Positions 8,198 through 16,576 of a stretch of DNA of 64,000 nt are shown in pieces. The notes under the pieces were generated by a model, which searched no databases, was not told where the DNA came from, and was given only the letters and a program-made list of their open reading frames with translations. Source of the stretch: Aminipila sp047974845 (lineage in GTDB: Bacteria > Bacillota > Clostridia > Peptostreptococcales > Anaerovoracaceae); NCBI GenBank assembly GCA_047974845.1, contig JBKECQ010000014.1, forward strand, positions 1-64,000, given 5' to 3'. Each line of letters starts with the position of its first letter. The first letter of the stretch is position 1. The position numbers and the translations under genes are program-made.

Positions 8198-9388
8198 TTA
8201 AAAATCAACTTTAGTTCCGTAGAAACAACATTTAAGTAGTTTTTCCATTTCTTCTTGAGTAGGTTTACGTGGATTTGAACCAGTACAAGCATCTTCTATG
8301 GCATTTGCAGCAACAGCAGAAAGCTTATCAAGAAATTCTTGTTCACTGATGACACTACCTTCGTATTCTTTGATTGATAAAGGTATGTCAAGTTGTTTAT
8401 TCATTGATTCAAGCATTTCAATTAAGGACTCTGTTAATTCCTCTGAGGTATCTCCTTGAAGGCCTAGGAATCTAGCTATTTCCGCATAACGTTCCTTTGC
8501 ACTGTCTACTTTAGCATTATATTGTATTACCTTTGGAAGATACATAGCATTGGCACAGCCATGTATTATATGATCTGTAGAAAATGCAGCACCTGTTTTA
8601 TGTGCCATAGAATGTACAATACCTAATAGCGCATTAGAAAATGCCATGCCAGCAAGGCATTGTGCATTGTGCATTTTAGCTCTAGCTTCATTATCCCCAT
8701 CATAAGAAGACGGAAGATACTGTTTTACCATTTTAATTGCCTGTAATGCAAGAGGATCGGTAAAATCACTGGCAAATGTAGATACATAGGCTTCAATGGC
8801 ATGAGTCATAGCATCCATTCCCGTATGGGCAGTTAATTTTTTAGGCATTGTTTCCGCAAGAGCTGGGTCAACAATTGCCACATCAGGAGTGATATTAAAG
8901 TCTGCCAATGGATACTTAATACCCTTGTTATAGTCGGTAATAACACTAAATGCAGTTACTTCAGTTGCAGTCCCTGAGGTTGATGGAATAGCGCAAAATT
9001 TTGCCTTAGTCCTAAGCTCAGGAAAATTAAAAGGAATACAAAGGGAGTCAAATGTAACTTCCGGATATTCGTAGAATGCCCACATAGCTTTAGCTGCATC
9101 TATAGGAGAACCTCCACCCATAGAAACAATCCAATCCGGTTGGAATTTCCTCATTTTTTCTGCACCATTCATTACAGTTTCTACGCTTGGATCAGGTTCC
9201 ACGTTTTCAAAAAGCTCAACCTCCATACCGGCAGCCTTTAAATAGTCTACAGCTTTGTCCAAAAAACCAAATCGCTTCATTGAACCACCTCCAACAACTA
9301 AAAAGGCTCTATCACCTTTTAAGGTCTTTAGTTGCTCCAATGAACCTTCTCCATAATAAACGTCTCTAGGTATAGTAAATCTTCCCAT
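8198..9388 (-). CDS. Iron-containing alcohol dehydrogenase
   Basis: A 396-residue group III (iron-type) alcohol dehydrogenase. GGGSPIDAAKAM is the nucleotide-binding loop. STSGTATEVTAF, the metal-ligand region HTGMDAMTHAIEAY, and the later histidines (HSMAH, HIIHG) match NAD(P)H-dependent butanol dehydrogenase-like enzymes of Clostridia. It probably reduces aldehydes to alcohols in fermentation. Because phosphonoacetaldehyde reductases belong to the same superfamily and the phosphonate operon lies nearby, a role there is possible, but the gene is on the opposite strand and looks like a general fermentative enzyme. A strong AAGGAGG precedes the ATG. Confidence 0.9.
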   Translation of the reverse strand: MGRFTIPRDVYYGEGSLEQLKTLKGDRAFLVVGGGSMKRFGFLDKAVDYLKAAGMEVELFENVEPDPSVETVMNGAEKMRKFQPDWIVSMGGGSPIDAAKAMWAFYEYPEVTFDSLCIPFNFPELRTKAKFCAIPSTSGTATEVTAFSVITDYNKGIKYPLADFNITPDVAIVDPALAETMPKKLTAHTGMDAMTHAIEAYVSTFASDFTDPLALQAIKMVKQYLPSSYDGDNEARAKMHNAQCLAGMAFSNALLGIVHSMAHKTGAAFSTDHIIHGCANAMYLPKVIQYNAKVDSAKERYAEIARFLGLQGDTSEELTESLIEMLESMNKQLDIPLSIKEYEGSVISEQEFLDKLSAVAANAIEDACTGSNPRKPTQEEMEKLLKCCFYGTKVDF

Positions 9389-9529
9389 TACCTGTCCTCC
9401 TTTTTAAAATAAAATTAATTTACCTTATGCACTTTGTTATAAAGGATAGATTAAACAGGCTGTTTGTTAGTGCATATATGTCTTTTTTGATACAAATTAG
9501 TTTACCACTTTTTGACTTTTATATGCTAT

Positions 9530-9560
9530 TTGTTTATTGACAAAATTCGACAATAAACAA
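9530..9560 (-). promoter_or_regulatory. Inverted repeat upstream of the alcohol dehydrogenase
   Basis: TTGTTTATTG (9530-9539) and CAATAAACAA (9551-9560) form a perfect 10-bp inverted repeat with an 11-bp centre. It lies about 140 bp before the dehydrogenase start and just past the stop of the NdpA gene. It lacks a T-run, so an operator is as likely as a weak terminator. The rest of 9389-9529 shows no clear promoter. Confidence 0.4.
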
Positions 9561-9581
9561 CAAAACTAGACAAGATTCAAG

Positions 9582-10655
9582 CTACTTAATATTTACTGCT
9601 TTAATCAGTATAGACATGGTTCCATCTTCATTCATTATAAATTCAATATTCTTTTTGTTTTCCAGATAATCAACAGGAAGGCTAATTTCTATTCCCGTAT
9701 CTGTGGTGATTTTTTGTTTCCTTGAGACGGTTTTCTCTATTTCTGTGGGAACCTCAAATGAATTTACTGAGATTCCTTTCTGCGATACTTCTTCCTTATA
9801 TCTTTGCTGGGCTGTATAATTTCCGTCAAATACAGCATTAGTTATTCTATCTATTTCAACAATACTTCCTTCATCTACACAGCTCTTTAATTCTGTTTTT
9901 AATTGAGAAACTTTTAAAGGATTATCACCATAATACTCTTTAATAACTTTTTCTGCAACTTTTTGCACTATTTTCACTTTAGATTTAGGTGATAGATCAG
10001 TTGAAACATTAAGTATGCGATTGGAAAAGTAAAATTCCTTTGCACCGTTTATTTCATATTTCTTTTCTTTGATTAGTACACTGAAATCATCAAGACGAAT
10101 AAAAACAATTTCATCAAGCTTCTGGTTTTCGTTGGCAATAGTAGCATTTTGCTTTATAATTCCTGTTTCTTTTTCTTCTCCAACCATTGCAAAGCTATGA
10201 ATGTATGATTGCTTATAGTTAAACTTAAGAATACCTAAGTAAATAATATCTTCATATTTAAAGTGACATATGAGTATGTCGGCAGCAGGAATCGCTGGGT
10301 TAGTTATTGCCAAATCAAAGACACCTTGAGCAATTTTTTGTGATAGCAAAATAAAGTTAGGAATGTCAAGACTGCATAAAGCTGACTTTAATTCTTCAGC
10401 TTTAAATAGAGTAGCTGCATTACTGTCGAAAAGATCATTTGCAACTGATTCAGATTCAACTACCTCAACATTATCGCAATCGTTTTTAAACCATGCCTGC
10501 TTAAGGTCGGCATCCTCCATTGCTCTTAAAATGTGTGACTTTAAAAACTCGTCTGCTTGGGAACTAAAACTCATTAGTTTGTCAGCAAGTACAGGGGCTT
10601 CTATGCTTGTATCTAAAATATGTAATATTGCTTTATCTATAATAAAATCGTTCAT
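9582..10655 (-). CDS. Nucleoid-associated protein, NdpA family
   Basis: A 357-residue soluble protein resembling the 37-kDa nucleoid-associated protein family (NdpA/YejK). It starts IDKAILHILD and continues with the family pattern of an acidic N-terminal half, a central strand-rich region (LILICHFKY-like ADILICHFKYEDIIYLGILKFN) and a C-terminal domain with TDTGIEISLPVDYL. Family members bind DNA or other nucleoid components, but the role in Firmicutes is unclear. GGAGGT precedes the ATG. It is the last gene of a minus-strand series but is separated from the polymerase gene upstream by a strong terminator, so it likely has its own promoter, which I could not identify. Confidence 0.8.
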   Translation of the reverse strand: MNDFIIDKAILHILDTSIEAPVLADKLMSFSSQADEFLKSHILRAMEDADLKQAWFKNDCDNVEVVESESVANDLFDSNAATLFKAEELKSALCSLDIPNFILLSQKIAQGVFDLAITNPAIPAADILICHFKYEDIIYLGILKFNYKQSYIHSFAMVGEEKETGIIKQNATIANENQKLDEIVFIRLDDFSVLIKEKKYEINGAKEFYFSNRILNVSTDLSPKSKVKIVQKVAEKVIKEYYGDNPLKVSQLKTELKSCVDEGSIVEIDRITNAVFDGNYTAQQRYKEEVSQKGISVNSFEVPTEIEKTVSRKQKITTDTGIEISLPVDYLENKKNIEFIMNEDGTMSILIKAVNIK

Positions 10656-10693
10656 TTTACCTCCGTTTTTTATATAAACCTAAATCAATAAAA

Positions 10694-10747
10694 GAAAAGC
10701 CTTGGCAGTATATTTTACTGGTGTAAATACTATGGCCAAGGTTTTCT
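10694..10747 (-). terminator. Long-stem terminator after the polymerase gene
   Basis: AGCCTTGGC (10698-10706) pairs with the complementary arm around 10735-10741, and the interior (AGTAT..TTTAC with GTAAA..ATACT) continues the stem. A/T runs lie on both flanks. It separates the polymerase gene from the NdpA gene. Confidence 0.8.
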
Positions 10748-10765
10748 TATAAAGATTATTAATAA

Positions 10766-13723
10766 CTATTTTCTTAAAGAAAGTTTTGAAGCTTGCATAC
10801 CGCTTGGGAAGGATATAGTAATTTTTTCCGTACTGGCTTTAGTAGCTTTTATATTATTTTTTTCATCAGCAGCAGTAGCACCTTTAAGGGTTAGATTAAT
10901 ATAAGCACCGTTATCATCATATTGAACTGTTAGCGGAGTGCCATCCATAAGGGCTGTTATATCTTTAGATAAAACTGTACCATTTAGCCCCTTTAAATCT
11001 GATAATTTTAGTACATAATTTCCGCCTCTGACACAATAGGTTTCTAGCTCAATTGATGAACCTGCTGAAGCTGATAAAGTTCCATCAAACCTTGTTTTAT
11101 TATCCTGCTTGGTTTGTCCCCAAGTTGCAGTGCCAGATAGTACTTTAATATTATCGGGAATACCGTCTGTATTGGCATCAACAGAAAACTCTGAAGTATA
11201 TATAGTTTTTATAAACAAATCAAGTATTTCTATCATTCTTGAATTATCAAGAACTTCGAGCCCCAATATTTTACTTAAGAAAGTAATATTGCTGTTGTCT
11301 AACATGGCATCATCAAGATAACTTGAGTTTCTATCCTGTAGCTTTTGATATAAGCCTAAAATACCATCTATAAAATATTCTTTTTTATCCAACATATGGT
11401 TTATGATAGGAAGTGGGTTATCTCTTTCTGGAGTAATGGCTGTATTAAATATTTCAAAGAGCCTATTCCAAACATAAGGAGAAGATTTTCCATTTTCTGC
11501 AGCCAGTGACGCTGTTTCAAAAAGCTTATCATCCTGACCTGTATTAAAATAATAAGGCAACAAGTAGTCTAAAATCACATTAGGATTATTTGTTAATTCA
11601 GCAGCATATTTATTGGCTTGAACTATATTTTCTGTTAGGCCATATGTGCTGGTTGTAACTATATACGTTGTTTTGTAGTCATCTCCCTCAAATTTATCCA
11701 ACTTGGTTAGTTGAGCCATTTGATCCATTGTACAATTCCCTGATGCGGCTCTATAGTGTGCATATAGGTTTGTAGATAGCAGGACAGTCATAACTAAAGT
11801 TACAGCTAAGATACCTAATCTTGAAGCAACATCACCGGTTAGGATATTTTTGTGTGTGTTCGACTTTGTATGGTTATAGTTAGTATCTGCTGTAGCGTCG
11901 GGAGCTGTTATAGATACCAACTGAAAGTTTCTTGAGGAAACTAAGATTAAGAGTGCTAAAATTGCAAACGCTATCACAAGGAATGGCCCAGCTGACCAAA
12001 TAAGGTCTGTAACAGCTTGACCGAACATCTGTACAAGAGATGCTGCAAACATGGGTAGCATAAAGGCTCCGGCATTTTCGTAATTAGATAATTTACTTCT
12101 CTTTAAAATATTTAAAACAACCCAAACACTCAAGAACAATATGGATATAAATATAACCAATCCAATAATACCTAGATCACAAAGCACTTGAATATAATGA
12201 TTGTGTACATACCTTGTTTCATAGAAAAAGTTTTGTACTGATGAGACACCATTTTCATATCCGCTTAGGCCATGACCAAGAATTGGACTTTGTTTAAATA
12301 GTTTGATGCCGTCCTCAAAGAATGCCATACGCTGTATGGTGTTTTGGTTTGCGCCAAGGTCCTGAATACGATTTGCAACTATGCCGGGAAGAAGCTTATA
12401 GCCTAGTTTGATTTCTTTTACTTCAGTATTTGTTGTAGCATCTACACAGGAGGCACTATTTATTATATTTCCATTGCCTGCCCCTGTAAAATAGATTTTT
12501 ATAATCTCAGAATCTGTAGGTACAGTAAAGGAAGCAGAGGATAGAGCTCCATTATATATTTCTGTTGAGGTGTGAACCTTTAAGTCTGTCTTGTTCTGTG
12601 TAGTAATCCTAACTAAAGGTTCAAAATTTGCTGAGTCATTATTTTCTATATCAGATGAAAGCTTATAATCTCCGGAATCCAGATATAAGGCTCTCATAAT
12701 AGTTTCATTTTGAGAAAGAGTTAAAGCTCCAGTAATGTTAAGTGCACTAAAAATATAACAAATAACTAGGAGTAAAATAACGATACCACTGAAGATACTT
12801 GCTTTTTTGTTCATGGCTAACTTTGCAATTAGAGCACTGCTAACCAGTGTATCTATCGCATAAAGTACAGTTACATTTAAAATAATAGCCACTAGAGGTA
12901 AAATCGGGTTTGTACCCATGGTTATAAGAGAAACTCCCGTAAAAATAAGGGTTATAAGTGCAGTTTCAACCATTAAAATAAATAGAGTTAACCTGTCTGT
13001 GTCCTTGCTAAAAACAATCATTATTATGCATGCTATAAAGAATATGAATAATGAACCTAAACTGAACAGCAAAATATATGACAATGAGTTTATTGCTAAA
13101 AGTGCAATACTAACAAACCTTAAAGTCTTATTGCTACTATTCATAACCAGGGATAATGATAAAATAACTCCAAGAGCCATAAAGCCGGCAAAGGTATTGG
13201 CATTACCAAAAATACCGGTCATACGAATACCGTTTTCAAAAACTCCAAAGGATTGCATACTATCTGTAAACAAAGACATAAAGCCCTTAAAAGCAAATGC
13301 AATGGGGCCGTTAGATGCAGCATCTATGGAAATAACTCCAAAAAAGGCGGTAGCAAAAGAGATAATGCCGCAGGTGGTCAAAATGCCTTTTTTCGTCGGA
13401 GTAGTAAAATACAAAACAATAATAAATACTGTAAAGGCTCCAATAAGTTTAGTAAATTCGAATAATGCAGTTTTAGGCACATCTGAATAAAATATGGAGA
13501 TACCATTCCACACTACATAAGTTGTTACAGCTATAAACAATGGTGTAGTGTATTCTTTAAAAATTCTTTTTGCCCTAGGTAAAAATAGCATAGTAACGGT
13601 TCCCAAAAGGCAAGCAAGAGAGACCCACTTTTGAACCATAGCATCAAAGGCACCCATAGCACCAGTTATTATTATAAAAAATAAAGTCATCATAATTGGT
13701 ATAGCTACCGTTTTTTTAGTCAT
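10766..13723 (-). CDS. O-antigen ligase/polymerase-like membrane protein with large extracytoplasmic domains
   Basis: A 985-residue membrane protein of the Wzy_C/O-antigen ligase superfamily. About ten membrane segments occupy residues 1-345. The signature loop GHGLSGYENG and HNHYIQVLCDLGIIGLV lies near residues 480-520, followed by further membrane segments to about 650. A large insertion (about 350-470) before that loop is polar and strand-rich and looks like a small beta-sandwich. The C-terminal 330 residues are outside the membrane: a helical, TPR-like region, then DANTDGIPDN, which resembles a calcium-binding DxNxDGxxD loop, then a second beta-rich domain. Its likely job is polymerising or transferring lipid-linked glycan at the outer face of the membrane. 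It lies 24 bp after the sugar transferase gene, with GGAGGAT before the ATG. Confidence 0.85.
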   Translation of the reverse strand: MTKKTVAIPIMMTLFFIIITGAMGAFDAMVQKWVSLACLLGTVTMLFLPRAKRIFKEYTTPLFIAVTTYVVWNGISIFYSDVPKTALFEFTKLIGAFTVFIIVLYFTTPTKKGILTTCGIISFATAFFGVISIDAASNGPIAFAFKGFMSLFTDSMQSFGVFENGIRMTGIFGNANTFAGFMALGVILSLSLVMNSSNKTLRFVSIALLAINSLSYILLFSLGSLFIFFIACIIMIVFSKDTDRLTLFILMVETALITLIFTGVSLITMGTNPILPLVAIILNVTVLYAIDTLVSSALIAKLAMNKKASIFSGIVILLLVICYIFSALNITGALTLSQNETIMRALYLDSGDYKLSSDIENNDSANFEPLVRITTQNKTDLKVHTSTEIYNGALSSASFTVPTDSEIIKIYFTGAGNGNIINSASCVDATTNTEVKEIKLGYKLLPGIVANRIQDLGANQNTIQRMAFFEDGIKLFKQSPILGHGLSGYENGVSSVQNFFYETRYVHNHYIQVLCDLGIIGLVIFISILFLSVWVVLNILKRSKLSNYENAGAFMLPMFAASLVQMFGQAVTDLIWSAGPFLVIAFAILALLILVSSRNFQLVSITAPDATADTNYNHTKSNTHKNILTGDVASRLGILAVTLVMTVLLSTNLYAHYRAASGNCTMDQMAQLTKLDKFEGDDYKTTYIVTTSTYGLTENIVQANKYAAELTNNPNVILDYLLPYYFNTGQDDKLFETASLAAENGKSSPYVWNRLFEIFNTAITPERDNPLPIINHMLDKKEYFIDGILGLYQKLQDRNSSYLDDAMLDNSNITFLSKILGLEVLDNSRMIEILDLFIKTIYTSEFSVDANTDGIPDNIKVLSGTATWGQTKQDNKTRFDGTLSASAGSSIELETYCVRGGNYVLKLSDLKGLNGTVLSKDITALMDGTPLTVQYDDNGAYINLTLKGATAADEKNNIKATKASTEKITISFPSGMQASKLSLRK

Positions 13724-13747
13724 TTTTTTATCCTCCGTCTAATTAAC

Positions 13748-15130
13748 CTATATCTTTTCTCCATTTACCACGCCTTTGAATAGCGTTAGAAATAATATCT
13801 TTATATCAAATATTAAGCTCCAATTTTCTATATAATAAATATCGTGCTCAATTCTTTTTCTTATGGATGTATCACCCCTATATCCATTTACCTGTGCCCA
13901 GCCGGTTATGCCCGGTCGTACTTGGTGTTTCACCATATAAAGAGGAATATTTTCCTTAAACTGATCCACAAAGTAGGGAAGTTCAGGCCTTGGACCTACT
14001 AAGCTCATATCTCCTTTTAACACATTGAAAAATTGAGGGAGCTCATCAATTGAAAACTTTCTTATAAAAGCGCCAAAGGGGGTTTTTCTTGAATCTATGT
14101 TAGTGGACCAAGCTGTGGCTTGGTCATCATTAATTTTCATAGAGCGAAACTTGTACATAATAAAGGGCTCTTTATTAAGTCCTACTCTTTCCTGCTTAAA
14201 TATAATAGGCCCGGGAGATGAAAGCCTCGTTCCTATTACTGCCACAAGCATTACGGGACACGAGGCAATAATCAGTATCAAAGAGCCTAATATATCAATA
14301 GTACGTTTACACATGGCATTTAACAAGTTGTCCAAGGGAATTCTACGAATGTTAATTAGTGGGATCCCATCTATTTCATCCATATATGGCTTTGAAGGCA
14401 TATACTTGAGATAAAAAGGTATAACAGAAAGCTTCGTGCCAAGCTTTTCACAGGCTTCAATGGCTTTAGGCAGGAGATAAAACTCTTCTGCTTCTAAGGC
14501 AACTATCACCTCATCGGGATTAAAAAGCTCTAAAGTTGCATATAAGTTTTCATAATTTCCTAAATAACGAAGATGTTTTAAAGCTTTAGCATTATTAGAG
14601 ATATAACCAAGAACTGAAAAGCCCAAGGCTTTATTTTTGGCTAAAACATTTAAATATTCCTTTGCTAGACTATTATCCCCTATGAGTACTATATGTTTTA
14701 TATTATACCCTTTTTGCCGAGATTTCTTCAATATATAGCGAAGGGCAAATCTTTTAAATGTTGTGATAAAAGTGTTAAATATAAAAAATAGTACTAGCAA
14801 CCATCTGGATAGATCAATCTGCCTAAAAATAAATAGACAGGTTAGGAGAATGATAAAGCCTAGGAGGTTTGATTTAATAATAAGTGCAAGCTCAATGGAA
14901 AAATTTTTACCTCTAAATGAATCGTATAAACCAAAGCCTATATATATCAGAAGATATATGGGTATCACTACAAGACCTAAACTTATATAAGTACCAATAG
15001 TAATATGTCCCTTTTCCCCTTCAAAGATAAGGAATCTAAAAACGTAGGCAAGACCCATTGCTAATAAAATTACAAAACCATCAGTAAATAGATTTAATTC
15101 ATTTAATATTTTTTGATTTTCCTTAATCAT
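13748..15130 (-). CDS. Polyprenyl-phosphate sugar-1-phosphate transferase (WcaJ/WbaP family)
   Basis: A 460-residue initiating glycosyltransferase of exopolysaccharide synthesis. Four N-terminal membrane segments, a Rossmann-like middle region (IVLIGDNSLAKEYL) and a C-terminal bacterial sugar transferase domain. The last holds FKQERVGLNKEPFIMYKFRSM, SIDELPQFFNVLKGDMSLVGPRPE and GITGWAQVNGYRG. It would move a sugar phosphate from UDP-sugar to undecaprenyl phosphate. The ATG at 15130 gives MIKENQKILNEL, the usual family beginning, with AGGT nine bases upstream. An earlier ATG at 15151 has no Shine-Dalgarno site, and the GTG at 15187 lies inside a palindrome. It is the first gene of a two-gene operon with the polymerase. 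Confidence 0.9.
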   Translation of the reverse strand: MIKENQKILNELNLFTDGFVILLAMGLAYVFRFLIFEGEKGHITIGTYISLGLVVIPIYLLIYIGFGLYDSFRGKNFSIELALIIKSNLLGFIILLTCLFIFRQIDLSRWLLVLFFIFNTFITTFKRFALRYILKKSRQKGYNIKHIVLIGDNSLAKEYLNVLAKNKALGFSVLGYISNNAKALKHLRYLGNYENLYATLELFNPDEVIVALEAEEFYLLPKAIEACEKLGTKLSVIPFYLKYMPSKPYMDEIDGIPLINIRRIPLDNLLNAMCKRTIDILGSLILIIASCPVMLVAVIGTRLSSPGPIIFKQERVGLNKEPFIMYKFRSMKINDDQATAWSTNIDSRKTPFGAFIRKFSIDELPQFFNVLKGDMSLVGPRPELPYFVDQFKENIPLYMVKHQVRPGITGWAQVNGYRGDTSIRKRIEHDIYYIENWSLIFDIKILFLTLFKGVVNGEKI

Positions 15131-15170
15131 AGTTAATTTACCTATATCCATAAAAATTAGATGTTGTTCA

Positions 15171-15227
15171 TATGATATAATAACCACAGAAACTGTGGTT
15201 ATTATATCATAAATGGGGGATTTATGA
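15171..15227. promoter_or_regulatory. Nested palindromes carrying the exopolysaccharide promoter
   Basis: A perfect 19-bp inverted repeat with a 3-nt centre spans 15171-15211 (arm begins TATGATATAATAACC). A second perfect 8-bp repeat (TCATAAAT, 15207-15214; ATTTATGA, 15220-15227) with a GGGGG centre overlaps its right end. By symmetry an extended -10 box (TGATATAAT) occurs on both strands, at 15173-15181 (+) and 15201-15209 (-). The minus-strand copy, with TTGTTC 19 bp upstream, is well placed to transcribe the sugar transferase. A dimeric regulator site is likely. A hairpin in the 5' leader is an alternative. Confidence 0.6.
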
Positions 15228-15289
15228 ACAAATAAATAACATAAAAAGATTCAAATATATTTAAAAAGACATAAAAACAAAATAATATA

Positions 15290-15319
15290 TTGTGTTTTTC
15301 GACCATAAAATGGTATACT
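15290..15319 (+). promoter_or_regulatory. Promoter of the copper-amine-oxidase-domain gene
   Basis: TTGTGT (15290-15295) and TATACT (15314-15319) are 18 bp apart, and TGG before the -10 makes it an extended -10 promoter. It lies 60 bp before the start codon at 15379. Confidence 0.6.
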
Positions 15320-15378
15320 TAGACAATAATATTATGTAAATATTACTAGAAATTAACGTTCATTGGGGAGAACAGAGC

Positions 15379-16449
15379 ATGAAGAGAAATAAGAGGATTA
15401 TAGGGATTGTAGTTATGCTGTCTTTGATTATGGGAACTTCAAACATAGCTTATGCAGCAGGGAATCTAGAGGCTAACATCAATGAAAAGTCAAGAGCAAC
15501 CAAGGTCTTTGCATATATAAGGCCTGATTTTACTGTGCAATTAAATGACAGTGTCCAGATTTTCAAGAATGCGAAAGGTGTAAGGGTATTCCCTTTGGTA
15601 TATGGCGGAAATACATATTTACCACTTCGATCAATTTCTGCAATTATGAAAGAGGATATAGAATGGGATAGCTATAGTAAAACTGTTTATATTGGAAAGA
15701 CTTTAAGCAATCCAAATAAATCTAAAGCAAGGAAAGATACTAGCATTATAGAATCTGTAGAAAGCGTTAGCCAATATAACTATGTTAAACCGAAGGATAA
15801 GGTAGATGTAGTAAGTATTGATTTAAGGCCGGATGTTACTATTATGTACGATTTTCAGATACAAAATTTTATGGATGCAAAAGGAACTAAAATGCACCCT
15901 ATTATGTATAAAGGCAGTACCTACTTACCGATAAGTGCTATTGCGGCTTTAATGAAAGAAAAAATTGAATGGGATAAGGAAACTAAAACCATTAAAATAG
16001 GAAATGAAGAGAAGAATGGACAAGAGGAAGTAACTCAGGTAACGCCAATTACTAAAAGACTTTCAAAAGAGTTTCAAAATGCTGTGGAAACTTATGACCA
16101 AGCTACAGAAAAGGTGACAGGTATATATAAGTGTACGGATTCTGCTATTCTTTCTATGATGGCGGCCTCAGTAACAGAGGATGTAAGAGCTTTAGAGAAA
16201 CAGGGCATTTCACTAAGGAGTATAAAAGTTTCAAGGATGACTGATGAAGAAAGGGCTGCATATACAGCACTATGTGACTTTGTTGACATCTCACAGTACT
16301 ATTTGCTGGTTTTGGAAAACATTGCATATTTAGCGGCTTCCGGGGAAGACTATTCAATGTTGTCAGAGACCTTCTTAAACTTTGCAATGTCTTCACAGCA
16401 AATGATGAACACTGCCAGAAATAAGATAAAGGTGCTGACACAGTTATAA
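15379..16449 (+). CDS. Secreted protein with two copper amine oxidase N-terminal-like domains
   Basis: A 356-residue protein with a typical signal peptide (basic MKRNKR, hydrophobic core, cleavage near AYAAG). Two tandem copies of the copper amine oxidase N-terminal-like (stalk) domain follow, about residues 45-112 and 145-212. Each has the pattern RPD..., F.NAKG, YGG/KGSTYLPL/I, MKE.IEWD, KT..IG. The C-terminal 140 residues are predicted helical, with no known domain. These small domains are common in secreted clostridial proteins and have no catalytic role here. GGGGAG lies eight bases before the ATG. Its position between exopolysaccharide genes suggests an envelope role, without direct evidence. 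Confidence 0.85.
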   Translation: MKRNKRIIGIVVMLSLIMGTSNIAYAAGNLEANINEKSRATKVFAYIRPDFTVQLNDSVQIFKNAKGVRVFPLVYGGNTYLPLRSISAIMKEDIEWDSYSKTVYIGKTLSNPNKSKARKDTSIIESVESVSQYNYVKPKDKVDVVSIDLRPDVTIMYDFQIQNFMDAKGTKMHPIMYKGSTYLPISAIAALMKEKIEWDKETKTIKIGNEEKNGQEEVTQVTPITKRLSKEFQNAVETYDQATEKVTGIYKCTDSAILSMMAASVTEDVRALEKQGISLRSIKVSRMTDEERAAYTALCDFVDISQYYLLVLENIAYLAASGEDYSMLSETFLNFAMSSQQMMNTARNKIKVLTQL

Positions 16450-16491
16450 AGCTATGTTTTTATATACAGGTAATGATATAATATAAGAAAG

Positions 16492-16520
16492 GGGTGGGTT
16501 ATAAACCCACCCTATTTTTT
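16492..16520 (+). terminator. Rho-independent terminator
   Basis: GGGTGGGTT (16492-16500) pairs perfectly with AACCCACCC (16504-16512), followed by TATTTTTT. It separates the secreted protein gene from the CapD-type gene. An extended -10-like TGATATAAT lies just upstream at 16474-16482, so attenuation of a transcript starting there is conceivable. Confidence 0.85.
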
Positions 16521-16576
16521 CGAAGATAAGAAAAAGTATAAATGATAAATATGGATGTTTTAGGAGATAGAGTACG

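Noticed and set aside
12918..13490. 190-codon open frame on the + strand
   Set aside because: It lies wholly inside the polymerase gene on the opposite strand, which has membrane segments and family motifs; the overlap frame has neither.
15152..15187. Upstream GTG (15187) and ATG (15151) starts for the sugar transferase
   Set aside because: The GTG lies in the palindrome and the ATG has no ribosome-binding site. MIKENQ at 15130 is the family start.
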